A stretch of 64,000 bases of DNA, from NCBI RefSeq assembly GCF_023715525.1, contig NZ_JAMBOG010000021.1, positions 1 to 64,000 on the forward strand, written 5' to 3'. Under the pieces are notes generated by a model that was given only the letters and a program-made list of their open reading frames with translations, did no database searches and was not told the origin of the DNA. Source of the stretch: Kocuria rosea. Its GTDB lineage: Bacteria; Actinomycetota; Actinomycetes; Actinomycetales; Micrococcaceae. Positions 8,032 through 16,116 of this stretch are shown piece by piece (the first letter of the stretch is position 1; each line of letters opens with the position of its first letter). The position numbers and the translations under genes were made by a program.

Positions 8032-9105
8032 CTAGTGGCCCGTCTTTGAAGTCATTTGGCGGTTGGCTTTCTTGAGGATCTCGGTGCTGCTCTTGGTCCA
8101 CACGAACGGGTGGCAGCGGTCGTTCCAGCCGGTGACGAAGGCGCGGAGCTTCTTATTGAGATCGGCGACGGAGGCGACGTCGGTACGGTGCAGGGCTTGG
8201 CGTTCGATGATGGAGAACCACACCTCCACGAGGTTCAGCCAGGATGCCGACGTCGGCGTGAAGTGCACCTGGAACCGTGGATTGGCCGCCAGCCACTCCT
8301 TCACCTCAGGGGTCTTGTGGGTGGCGTAGTTGTCCATCACCAGGTGCAGCTCCACCTCCGGGTAGGCCCGGGCGACCTGCTTGAGAAACGCCAGAAACTC
8401 CTGGCGCCGGTGTCTCGGTTTGCAGGCGGGCCTGACGTGGCCGGTGGCGATCTCCAGTGCAGCGAACAGCGTCGAGGTCCCGTGCCGCACATAGTCGTGG
8501 GTGCGTACCGCCGGCTTCCCCGGCTGCATCGGCAGAGAAGGTGCCGTGCGCTCCAGGGCCTGGATCTGGGACTTCTCATCCACGCACAGCACAACCGCGT
8601 TGGCCGGTGGAGCCAGGTAGAGCCCGACCACGTCGACGACCTTCGCCACGAGCTCGGGGTCGGTGGAGAACTGGAACGTTCCCTCCCGCCACGGGGCCAC
8701 CCCGTACTCCCGCCAGGCCTTGGCCACCGTGGTGTGATCAAGCCCCAGCCGCCCCGCCAGCAGGCGCGAGGACCAATGCGTGACCCCGAGTTTTTTCGGC
8801 GGCGGTCTCAGGGTGGCGGCCACGATCGCCCGGTGGTCGATCCGCCGCGGCCAGCCCGACCGATCGGCATCGGCCAGCCCCTCGATCCCGGCCTGCTCGT
8901 AGCGAGCCCGCCACGCGATCACCGTGTTCCGGGTGGTTCCCACCTTCTCAGCAATCGCGGTGTTCGAGATGCCCTCGGCGGCCAGCAGCACGATCCGAGC
9001 CCGCTGCGCCAGACCGGCCCTTACCGAAGTCGATCGAGCCAGCCGGGTGAGCTCCTCCCGATCGTCCTGGCGTAACAGCAGCGGGGCCGCAGGATGATTC
9101 GCCAT
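8032..9105 (-). CDS. IS630-family transposase, single ORF
   Basis: 357 aa. N-terminal helix-turn-helix domain (ISNTAIAEKVGTTRNTVIAWR, about residues 45-66) with a second HTH near 100-130, then the DDE catalytic core: D in VVLCVDEKSQ (about 175), D in LHLVMDNYATHK (about 256) and E in LNLVEVWFSIIERQA (about 292). Length and motif spacing are those of complete IS630 transposases, and the frame is intact, so the enzyme may be active. The stop TAG (8032-8034) is built from the target TA plus one flanking base, outside the element proper. Confidence 0.93.
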   Translation of the reverse strand: MANHPAAPLLLRQDDREELTRLARSTSVRAGLAQRARIVLLAAEGISNTAIAEKVGTTRNTVIAWRARYEQAGIEGLADADRSGWPRRIDHRAIVAATLRPPPKKLGVTHWSSRLLAGRLGLDHTTVAKAWREYGVAPWREGTFQFSTDPELVAKVVDVVGLYLAPPANAVVLCVDEKSQIQALERTAPSLPMQPGKPAVRTHDYVRHGTSTLFAALEIATGHVRPACKPRHRRQEFLAFLKQVARAYPEVELHLVMDNYATHKTPEVKEWLAANPRFQVHFTPTSASWLNLVEVWFSIIERQALHRTDVASVADLNKKLRAFVTGWNDRCHPFVWTKSSTEILKKANRQMTSKTGH

Positions 9106-9156
9106 AACTCATGGTCCCACCCCAACAACCGCTGAAGGACTTCACCCCCTCGGCAC
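8035..9156 (-). mobile_element. IS630-type insertion sequence, about 1122 bp
   Basis: Imperfect terminal inverted repeats: GTGGCCCGTCTTTGAAGTC at 8035 and the complement of the right end GTGCCGAGGGGGTGAAGTCC, both continuing to GCGGTTG. TA dinucleotides at 8033-8034 and 9157-9158 are the duplicated target, as expected for IS630. It encodes only the transposase and interrupts the spacer between the tRNA relic and the par region. Confidence 0.85.
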
Positions 9157-9180
9157 TAGCCTCCATCCAATGGATTAAAT

Positions 9181-9207
9181 AGATTGAATATACAAACTAA
9201 ATTGTAT
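9181..9207. repeat. ATTGAATA copy with adjacent 7-bp inverted repeat
   Basis: AGATTGAATA at 9181-9190 runs into the perfect inverted repeat TATACAA-ACTAAA-TTGTATA. The arrangement (octamer followed by a short palindrome) parallels the copy at 6858. A further AGATTGAATA lies at 9497-9506, some 60 bp before parA. Confidence 0.45.
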
Positions 9208-9496
9208 AAGCGCAATAGCCTGCCATATCCCATTCTTCTGGACTGGGTCCCCTACTGTCCGGCGCAGGCACTCCCCTCCCAGTGCGATGGAAGGCGGAGG
9301 GGAGAAGCGTTCGGCCGACCTCAGTCGGGTGCCTTCGGGGCCAGTGGAGGGCCTTAGCGTGGCCGGTGCGCGCACACTGCGTCGGCGTGCCAACCCCTAG
9401 AAGACGGGACGGATGGCATTGACCAAGTGGCATGCACACCCCATAAGCACGAGACGCAAGGGTCGACAGTGACGCACCAAAGTAGTCAATTGCGAT

Positions 9497-9506
9497 AGAT
9501 TGAATA
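9497..9506. promoter_or_regulatory. ATTGAATA copy in the parA leader (candidate par operator)
   Basis: AGATTGAATA about 58 bp upstream of the parA start codon, within a short A/T-rich segment that probably also holds the par promoter. Position suggests autoregulation by the partition proteins; inference. Confidence 0.4.
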
Positions 9507-9563
9507 CACGCAACAGTTTGGACACCTCCGGACTGCCGGTACCACCGAAAGGGGCACCCACGT

Positions 9564-10337
9564 ATGACCGTCTACACCGTCGCCTTGTCCAAGGGCGGCT
9601 CCACCAAGACCACAACGGCTGCTGAGATCGCAGCCGCCCTGGCCGCGGCTGGGCGTCGAGTGTTGGCCATCGATCTTGATCAGCAGGGAAACCTCACCAC
9701 CCGACTCGGGCTGACCGAGGACAGCGAGGTCCCTGCGGTGGCCGCTGAGGTGCTCACTGGGGAGGCCACTGCTGCCGAGGCCGCAGTGCCGAGTCCGACC
9801 GTTCCCGGTGTGCACGTGCTGGCCGGCACCCATGACCTGGCCGACATGGACACCCATCAGGTCCCGGATCTGGTGACTGCACTGCGTGATCACCTGCCCA
9901 CGGTGGCGGAGCGTTTCGACGATGTGGTTATTGACACCCCGCCGGCACTGTCTGGGCTGACCCTGTCCGGGTTGGCCGCAGCTGATGTGGTGGTGGCGGC
10001 GGTGGCCTGTGAGGTCGAGGCCTTGGACCAGCTCACGAGGCTCTCCGATGTCATCGAGGCCCGGCTGGCTCGCCGGGCCCGTCCCGGGCTGGCGGTTTCC
10101 TGGGTGGTGCCCACCCGCTACGACGGGCGCCGGACCCTGGACAAGGAGGTGGTGGAGATGCTTGAGCAGATGCACCCGGGCAAGGTCACTACTCCGGTGC
10201 GTGAGGCGGTGTCCGTGCGCGATGCCTACACGGCCGGTATGCCGGTGTCCGTCTATGACCCGTCCTCCAAGGTGGCCGCCGACTACAGGGAAGCCGTGTC
10301 CCCGATCATCGCCGCCAGCACAGGAGCTCGTATCTGA
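9564..10337 (+). CDS. parA: ParA-type partition ATPase
   Basis: 257 aa. Deviant Walker A SKGGSTKTTTA (residues 9-19; the usual KGGxGKT has Thr in place of the second-last Gly), Walker A' AIDLDQQGN (about 34-42) and Walker B DDVVIDTPPAL (about 119-129), in the order of ParA/Soj proteins. It lacks the N-terminal HTH of type Ia proteins, so it is the short type. ParA moves plasmid copies along the nucleoid with its centromere-binding partner. ATG at 9564 follows GAAAGGGG. Its stop overlaps the start of the next gene (TGATG), so the two are translationally coupled. Confidence 0.92.
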   Translation: MTVYTVALSKGGSTKTTTAAEIAAALAAAGRRVLAIDLDQQGNLTTRLGLTEDSEVPAVAAEVLTGEATAAEAAVPSPTVPGVHVLAGTHDLADMDTHQVPDLVTALRDHLPTVAERFDDVVIDTPPALSGLTLSGLAAADVVVAAVACEVEALDQLTRLSDVIEARLARRARPGLAVSWVVPTRYDGRRTLDKEVVEMLEQMHPGKVTTPVREAVSVRDAYTAGMPVSVYDPSSKVAADYREAVSPIIAASTGARI

Positions 10338-11011
10338 TGCCCGCCCGCCGATCCCTCAAAGACCGCAATAAGGCCGCCATCACCCGCCCTGTCGAGGCGC
10401 CCACTGTCGAGCCGGTCATCGCACCGGCCGCCAAGCCCACCGCTGAGGTGAGCCAGCAGTCCACCGCGACACCCGAAGGGGACGCATCGGCGGTGGGGGA
10501 GCAGGGCACCGCGCAGCCCGCCGTGCCCCAGGCAGCCGCGGAGCCGGCCATCACCGAGCGGGACGGGCCTGCTCGCCGGCCCCAGACCCTGCCGGCCGGC
10601 ACCGCACGCCTGGGCCTGTACCTGCGCCAGGCCACCCTGGAAGGGGCGAAGTCCGCCTACGTGGCCGACCTGGACACCCTCACCAGCCCGCCCACCAGCT
10701 TCGCCCGCTGGATCGCCACCGCCCTGGACACCCACGCCGGCCGCACCTCTGCCGACCGGGCGAAGCTGGCCGAGGCTCACCCAGATCCCGAGGAGGGCAA
10801 GCGCGGAGTCAACCGCGCCTTCATCCTGCCCGTGGACACCATCGCGAGGATGGAGGAGACCACCGGCATCGACCGGCGGGCCGGGCGGATGCAGTCGGTG
10901 AGCCAGTTGGCTGCCGAGGCCCTGCGCATCGCCATCGAGGAGGCGAGGGTGCGTAACGGCGGGAGCCTGCCGGTCGCCCCGAAACGGCTGCCCAACAAAC
11001 CCACCCGCTGA
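10337..11011 (+). CDS. Plasmid partition partner (centromere-binding protein candidate)
   Basis: 224 aa, overlapping parA by one base. A low-complexity Pro/Ala-rich N-terminus (about 1-90) precedes a helical C-terminal domain (PPTSFARWIATALDTHAGRTS and SVSQLAAEALRIAIEEARV). The ParB nuclease motif and its HTH are absent, so this is not a classical ParB but a small adaptor as in type Ib systems. Context makes DNA binding at par sites, probably the ATTGAATA repeats, the likely role. The fold is not proven from sequence. Confidence 0.75.
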   Translation: MPARRSLKDRNKAAITRPVEAPTVEPVIAPAAKPTAEVSQQSTATPEGDASAVGEQGTAQPAVPQAAAEPAITERDGPARRPQTLPAGTARLGLYLRQATLEGAKSAYVADLDTLTSPPTSFARWIATALDTHAGRTSADRAKLAEAHPDPEEGKRGVNRAFILPVDTIARMEETTGIDRRAGRMQSVSQLAAEALRIAIEEARVRNGGSLPVAPKRLPNKPTR

Positions 11012-11073
11012 CCGGTCGAATTGGTGTAATTAGCGCCTGCAGTGCATCCCGTAAGTAACGTAAATGTAGTGTG

Positions 11074-11083
11074 TCTATTCAAT
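11074..11083. repeat. ATTGAATA copy downstream of the par operon
   Basis: TCTATTCAAT (complement ATTGAATAGA) 63 bp after the parA-partner stop codon, in an A/T-rich spacer. It is the seventh and last copy of the set. Confidence 0.4.
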
Positions 11084-11194
11084 TTATTGCTGCTTGTCAG
11101 GGGAAGTTCCGCATCGGGAGACCGGTGCCGGCACGCTTCCCCGGGAGCGTAGAAGGCGGGGGAATCGCGGCGGGCGGACGACCGTGGCAAGGAC

Positions 11195-11226
11195 ATCGCC
11201 ACCCAACCTTCGGGCTGGGTGGCGAT
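11195..11226. terminator. Bidirectional terminator between par operon and cold-shock gene
   Basis: Perfect 11-bp stem ATCGCCACCCA / TGGGTGGCGAT with a 10-base loop containing CTTCGG, placed between two convergent genes. Confidence 0.65.
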
Positions 11227-11296
11227 TCCCTTCAACGGTGGCGCAGTATCAGAACCAGGTCACCGCGGATTCCAATGGGAAATCCATGAGGTCTTG

Positions 11297-11503
11297 TCAG
11301 GAGATGACGGTGATGTTCGCCGCCTGCAGGCCCTTCGGTCCCTGTTCGACGTCGAACTGCACCCGCTGGTTCTCCTCCAGGGAGCGGAAGCCTGCGGAGT
11401 TGATCGCGGAGAAGTGCGCGAACACGTCCGCGGAGCCGTCCTCGGGGGCGATGAAGCCGAAACCCTTGTCGGCTTTGAACCACTTGACCACACCAGTCGT
11501 CAT
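11297..11503 (-). CDS. Cold-shock protein, CspA family
   Basis: 68 aa OB-fold protein with RNP1 KGFGFIAP (residues 14-21) and RNP2 VFAHFSA (about 29-35), typical full length. It binds single-stranded nucleic acid and acts as an RNA chaperone. The ATG at 11503 begins MTTGVVKWF, the normal CspA start; the longer frame upstream has no coding character. Ends toward the terminator at 11195. Confidence 0.95.
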   Translation of the reverse strand: MTTGVVKWFKADKGFGFIAPEDGSADVFAHFSAINSAGFRSLEENQRVQFDVEQGPKGLQAANITVIS

Positions 11504-11748
11504 CACTGAAGTACCTACTTCTGCTGTTGCGAACCACCGGGCCACCCCGAGAGCCGGGGGGCTCGTGCACGTCATTCCCGTGCATGCCCCACCCTGGCAG
11601 AACGGGTGCGGCTCGCACAGGACCGCCGCGCACCGGTGCCCTGTGCGTCACCACATGACCGCGGACGCCTTGGCTCTTGCCCCAGAACCGGACCAGCTGG
11701 GGCGCTCTGGCCGCAGCGCGGCTCATGGGGGTGTGGGGGAGGGCTGGG

Positions 11749-12012
11749 TCAGGGGGTGGTGTCGGTGGCCACGAGCTCGGCCTGGGCCGGTGGAACTCCG
11801 CCGGTGAGTCCGGAGACGGCCGTGGTGGTGGCCACCACCACGTGGTGGGCGGTCTGGGAGACCACGGTGGGGGCTGCGACCGTCACCCCGCCTAGCACCA
11901 GCACCACCCCGAGGGCCACCGCGGCGCGGTGCCGGCGGCTGGCCACGATCAGCACGCCGGCCACCAGGACCATGGTCCCGGCCAGGCCCATCAGCACGGG
12001 AAGGTACATCAT
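11749..12012 (-). CDS. Small two-helix membrane protein
   Basis: 87 aa from the ATG at 12012, preceded by GGGAGCCGG. Two hydrophobic segments (about residues 3-22 and 32-55: AVALGVVLVLGGVTVAAPTVV) with a short basic turn ASRRHR between them, then a soluble tail. A longer frame upstream is Pro/Arg-rich and unlikely to be translated. No family recognised. Confidence 0.5.
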   Translation of the reverse strand: MMYLPVLMGLAGTMVLVAGVLIVASRRHRAAVALGVVLVLGGVTVAAPTVVSQTAHHVVVATTTAVSGLTGGVPPAQAELVATDTTP

Positions 12013-12322
12013 CGCCGGCTCCCGGGCAGCGGCGGGCCGGGCAGGGTGGCGAGGTGGTGGGGGCAGGGGGAAGCGGGCACGGGGTTCCTCCAGGGAAGAG
12101 GGGGGCAGCGCGAGACGGGGAAGTGGGGGGTGCGCTGTCCTACCGCTAGTGTGTCTGGTCAACGCGGGAATCCCCGCAACGGCCCACTTTGTGTAGTGCC
12201 CCTGCTGTCTCTCGTGTCCCCGGGGTCCATCGGGTACTCAGCCCGTCACCTGCAGCAGCAGCGACCCCGGGGCATGGACGGGGCCGTGGTCGATGCGGGG
12301 GAGAGGCAATGGCGAGGCCTGT

Positions 12323-12562
12323 TCAGGCCCAGTGCCCCGTCCGGTCCCCGGTGCGGGCCAGGGTGACGACCAGGATGCCGGGCAGGAACGGGGCCTGAGC
12401 GGCCCCGGTGAGGCGCCAGCCGGCGGCTGCGGCCTCGGCGTGGATCTCCAGCACGGTGGTCTCTCCGGCACGTAGTGCCTGGGGTGTCCAGGCGGTCACC
12501 CCGGTGGCCTTGAGCGTGAGCTCGCACGACTGCCCGCTGAGGTTGAAGGAGGCCGGCAGCAC
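12323..12562 (-). CDS. Short hypothetical protein, possibly a 3' gene fragment
   Basis: 79 aa with beta-rich coding-like sequence (LTLKATGVTAWTPQALRAGETTVLEIHA). The only start is a GTG at 12562, 18 bp after the stop of the exonuclease gene, without a good Shine-Dalgarno. The protein could be translated by coupling to the upstream gene or be the C-terminal end of a gene whose front was lost at the junction. Function unknown. Confidence 0.4.
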   Translation of the reverse strand: MLPASFNLSGQSCELTLKATGVTAWTPQALRAGETTVLEIHAEAAAAGWRLTGAAQAPFLPGILVVTLARTGDRTGHWA

Positions 12563-12580
12563 CCCGTGGGGGCCGACGCG

Positions 12581-14146
12581 CTATCGGCGGACGCGCACGG
12601 CCCGGGCAATCGTCATCACCAGCCAGACGAGAAACACCACTGGAGCGACAAGCCAGGAGATCCCGACGACAGCGGCCCAGGTACTCTCCGGGACGCCCAC
12701 CAGGCTCAGAAGGATGCCAGCGATGAGCATGCCCACGGTCAGGAAAAGGATGGTCGACCACATCACTACGTGGAACATCCACCGTCTTTCGGGTCTTGCG
12801 GACTGTGACGGCATCTGCTGCGCGGCAAGCGACGGGACGGTTGCCGAGGAGGATACGGGGTACTTCGGGGAGTGCATGGAGTGGGCAAGCCCTGCGGTGT
12901 ACGTGGACTCCTGGTACTGCATGGGCTTCACGGGGTGAGATATCGCGGATCGGGCGGGGGATCGCTCCTGGTCGGTGGATGCTGGCACCTTGACCGGCTC
13001 CTTCGGCGGAGCAGCCGTCTCCGGTGTCTCGGAGGAGATCAGACGACTTTCCGCAGGAGCAGTCATCGACTCAGAGATCGCCTTCTCGGATGCCTGGTCA
13101 GTCGCTGCGTCGTCGGCGAGGATGACCTCATCCAGCGCCCTCGACGGGGCGATGTCCCCCGTGGTGGACACTCCAGACTCAGCGCGGTCCAACAGCTCCC
13201 GGAGCTCGGGCTCGCCGATCACTGCGATGCGTTGTCCTTCCTGGAGGCGCTCGACAGCCTTCTTTTCCTTGGTGGTGGCGCCGGTAAGGGGTGGGTTCCG
13301 CACGTCGGCGCCTGCGGCGATGACCAGGCAGGTCACCTTCTTGGTCGTGCTCTTCGCAACGATTGCTCCCGCTTCGCGCAGCCGTTCCTCGACGGTCTCG
13401 CGGTCGCCGAAGGTTAGTTCCCCGGTGATGACGATGACCTCCCCTTCCAGGGACGTCGGTGTGGGGATCAGCGGGTCGGCCAGGGACGGGCCGGCGGTCG
13501 GCCGGTCGATGTGCGTACGGAACACCGATTCGGGAACGCGCCGCGTGCTCGCTGGCCGCGCTGCCGAGGACCCGGTCGTCGACCGGCGCGGAGCACGCTC
13601 CCAGAGCTGCTCCACGGTAGAGGCGCCCGTGCGGCGCGCCAGCTCGATCGTGACCTGCGCGGCCGCCACGGCGTCGGCCTCGGCCTGGTGGTGCGGAAAG
13701 TCGTCGAGGCCGAGCTCACGGACCACGGTGGGGAGTTTGTAGTTCACCAGGTCCAAGTGGCCGCGGGAGAGCTGGAGGGTGCAGTGGAAGGTCGGCAGGG
13801 ATGCAGTGACGTCGGATGCCCGATTGGCGGCTTCCCAGACGGAGCGGTCGAAGGAGGCATTGTGCGCGATAACGGGAAGGTCGGAGCACACCGTGCCCAG
13901 TCGCCGCGCAGTCTCAGGCCACGGGATGCCCTCGGCCATGCAGTCTTCCTTGGTGATGCCGTGAATGGCCGTGTTGGTCTTGTTGAACCAGCTGGCCGAG
14001 GCCGGAGGCTTGATGAGCCATGAGTCCGAGGAGACCACCTCGCCATTGCGCACGATTGCCACGCCCACCGCACATGCTGACTCTCGTTTCCCGTTGGCTG
14101 TTTCGAAGTCGACAGCGACGAAGTCCAGCCCGGACATGGTGGTCAT
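12581..14146 (-). CDS. DEDDh 3'-5' exonuclease with BRCT domain and C-terminal membrane anchor
   Basis: 521 aa. Residues 8-170 are a DnaQ/RNase T-type exonuclease with the DEDDh set visible: D13 and E15 in VAVDFETANG, D100 in AHNASFDRSVWE, H153 and D158 in HHQAEAD. Residues about 232-320 form a BRCT domain (LEGEVIVITGELTFGDRETV and a conserved-type end), as in DNA polymerase III epsilon-like and ligase proteins. A Pro/Ser-rich linker of about 120 residues leads to two membrane segments at about 455-480 and 490-515. Exonuclease-BRCT fusions are common; the membrane tail is unusual. ATG 14146 has AGGGGAG upstream. It probably degrades or surveys DNA or RNA at the membrane. Confidence 0.85.
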   Translation of the reverse strand: MTTMSGLDFVAVDFETANGKRESACAVGVAIVRNGEVVSSDSWLIKPPASASWFNKTNTAIHGITKEDCMAEGIPWPETARRLGTVCSDLPVIAHNASFDRSVWEAANRASDVTASLPTFHCTLQLSRGHLDLVNYKLPTVVRELGLDDFPHHQAEADAVAAAQVTIELARRTGASTVEQLWERAPRRSTTGSSAARPASTRRVPESVFRTHIDRPTAGPSLADPLIPTPTSLEGEVIVITGELTFGDRETVEERLREAGAIVAKSTTKKVTCLVIAAGADVRNPPLTGATTKEKKAVERLQEGQRIAVIGEPELRELLDRAESGVSTTGDIAPSRALDEVILADDAATDQASEKAISESMTAPAESRLISSETPETAAPPKEPVKVPASTDQERSPARSAISHPVKPMQYQESTYTAGLAHSMHSPKYPVSSSATVPSLAAQQMPSQSARPERRWMFHVVMWSTILFLTVGMLIAGILLSLVGVPESTWAAVVGISWLVAPVVFLVWLVMTIARAVRVRR

Positions 14147-14312
14147 ACAAGATCTCCCCTGCGAGCAGGCCAGTTTTGCCGATGGGGGCGACACAACGAT
14201 GGCCAGTGATGGTGTGAGGCCAGTCTACGGTTGCGGCGAGTGGCTCCCCGTTCGCCTATTTCAGCCGATGACAACCTGAACCTCGCGAACATTTGAATTA
14301 GCTCAGATGAGT

Positions 14313-14468
14313 TCACCTGCTGTGTTCGGCCTTCAGACGAGTGAACGTGCCGATGACCCGTCCGTGAGTCTGGCGAGGAAGTGACCTGACGCCGGGTTCA
14401 CCGAACGGGGTACCGGGAGCAGCGGGGGAGTTCTGCAAGAGGTCGGCGACCTCATCGCGGGTCACCAT
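14313..14468 (-). CDS. Possible 51-residue small protein
   Basis: Reads MVTRDEVADLLQNSPAAPGT then a Gly/Pro segment and ends TFTRLKAEHSR. The amino-acid balance looks coding, but there is no clear Shine-Dalgarno and no family. It sits between the exonuclease and the TIR-like gene in the same orientation. It may be a genuine small gene or a fragment. Confidence 0.3.
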   Translation of the reverse strand: MVTRDEVADLLQNSPAAPGTPFGEPGVRSLPRQTHGRVIGTFTRLKAEHSR

Positions 14469-14595
14469 AATTCAAACCCATAAGTTTTGATAATCGGATT
14501 TGGTAGGTGCATGCGCACCTCTCCAATTGTTGCAGTGCACATCGTGATGCTGTGTGGCGTGCACATCCAGATGGACATCTTGTACCCCAAATCTA

Positions 14596-15693
14596 TCAAG
14601 AAACTTTAAAGTCACCAGCGAGACGGTGGGTGAGGTTTTCGTCGTGCAGTTGAATAAACGCTCCCGCGTGATTCAAACGATTCAAAAGGTCTTTGCGGCT
14701 GTCCCATTTGCCATCTAATTTTACCCAATTGAATCCCTCTATGTCCGAGATCGGACGAATGGGTTCCGACTGAATAAAAATAGTCCGGTTCCGTGCGTAG
14801 GCGAAGGCCATGCCGGCTTCCAGGAGAACATTTTGCCTAGGTTGCCCTTTGGGCTCTTCCTGCGCAACTCCGTTGGTGAGGGCAGGGTTGAGGCGCGCCT
14901 GATCGTCAGGAGAAAAGATCACAATGATTGCAGCGGCAGCATCCATGCCCGCCTTCACGATGTCGAAGGTGTGCGGTTGAGATTCTCTCGTGAGGTTGAC
15001 CGCTTCCGTCCAGCTCAACATCTTGAGACCCGAGAATTGGAGAAACTGCTCAACGGCTTCGACAGGTCGCCGGTCGCGACCATGAACGACGAAGACAAGG
15101 TTGTTCTTTTTCTCAGCTGTCATGGCGACTGACCTTCCTAGGGTTGTGAAAGTGGTTGGTGTCGAAGCAGCACTCATAGTGGAAGGCGCGCCAAAACCGC
15201 TAAGGCCTGACCGCGGAGCCGATGAATTGATGGGCGTCCCTGAGTCGCCGACACCGGGGAATGTAAACCCAATACCTGAGTTGTTAGATCCACTGCTGGG
15301 TTTGGGCCACTGGGTATTCGCTGGGGGAACGGCAGATATGAAGGACTTTGGGGCTCCGTCAAGGACAAAGCCATCGTCTGTCAACTCCACTCCGCGAGGA
15401 CGCAGCACCTCTGCCTGGAGCAGCTTGTACGTCTCGTCTCGATCCAAATGGATGCTCGAAGTGGACTCCACGTAGAGGTGATCGAGCATGTCGAGTATCG
15501 CCGCATCGCTCTCCTCGATGGACTCAAAAATGTGACGCACGATGCGCAGGGCGCGACCCTTCTTGGTGTCGCCGTCCTCTGTGTCGAGACCAAGGCGCGA
15601 TTCGTACGAGCTCAAGCCGCCATGGGACAACGAGGACTCAAGCGCTAGCACGAAGTATCGCCGATCGGCCAATTTAAAGAATTTGGATGCCAC
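14596..15693 (-). CDS. TIR-like (CAP12/PF10137-type) nucleotide-binding effector
   Basis: 365 aa. Residues about 198-345 match the predicted nucleotide-binding TIR-like domain found in CBASS/Pycsar effectors: NLVFVVHGRDRRPVEAVEQF at the start, IIVIFSPDDQARLN in the middle, RQNVLLEAGMAFAY with candidate catalytic E292, and PISDIEGFNWVKLDGKW near the end. In characterised relatives the domain cleaves NAD+ when an activating nucleotide or partner is sensed. The N-terminal 100 residues (helical) and a Ser/Gly/Pro linker (about 125-190) are not recognised; the N-terminus may be the sensor. No cyclase gene is adjacent. The DNA is visibly more A/T-rich than its neighbours, suggesting transfer. Confidence 0.82.
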   Translation of the reverse strand: MASKFFKLADRRYFVLALESSLSHGGLSSYESRLGLDTEDGDTKKGRALRIVRHIFESIEESDAAILDMLDHLYVESTSSIHLDRDETYKLLQAEVLRPRGVELTDDGFVLDGAPKSFISAVPPANTQWPKPSSGSNNSGIGFTFPGVGDSGTPINSSAPRSGLSGFGAPSTMSAASTPTTFTTLGRSVAMTAEKKNNLVFVVHGRDRRPVEAVEQFLQFSGLKMLSWTEAVNLTRESQPHTFDIVKAGMDAAAAIIVIFSPDDQARLNPALTNGVAQEEPKGQPRQNVLLEAGMAFAYARNRTIFIQSEPIRPISDIEGFNWVKLDGKWDSRKDLLNRLNHAGAFIQLHDENLTHRLAGDFKVS

Positions 15694-16116
15694 AGCCCAA
15701 GAGCCTATAGAAGACCGACGAGCCTCGTGCTCACCGGGGACCTGTCGTAGGTGTCTGATAGTTGATCAACTACTGCCCACCGTGGATCTGTCCTGCTGTA
15801 CCAGTTCCCGATGCTGATTGCGCGACCTTCCTCCTTGCCATTTTGGTGGCCCGTTTGTCCAGCAGGGTAGGGAAGCAGTGAAGAAGGTAACGGGATGCTT
15901 GCCATTGCGTCGGCGTTCAGGCGCCTATAGCGGCCTATTGTCACGCATCCCTAGGGTTTGAGGCATCGAGGATATGAGACGTTGGCGTAGCACGAATCTG
16001 CCGAGCGAAGGACTTTGGCGCCGTCTGTCTCAGCACCTGAACGGTTCTCGTCGCTGGAGATAGACCCTGTCTAAAGTTCCACTCTGAGAGATGCCCGTCT
16101 TGAGATGTGAGATGCC
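15694..16116. other. Spacer with no convincing gene
   Basis: About 420 bp between the divergent TIR-like gene and the sulfurtransferase gene. It must contain both promoters, but no clear -35/-10 pair stands out. The open frame at 15705-15944 (minus) has no coding character. Confidence 0.4.
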
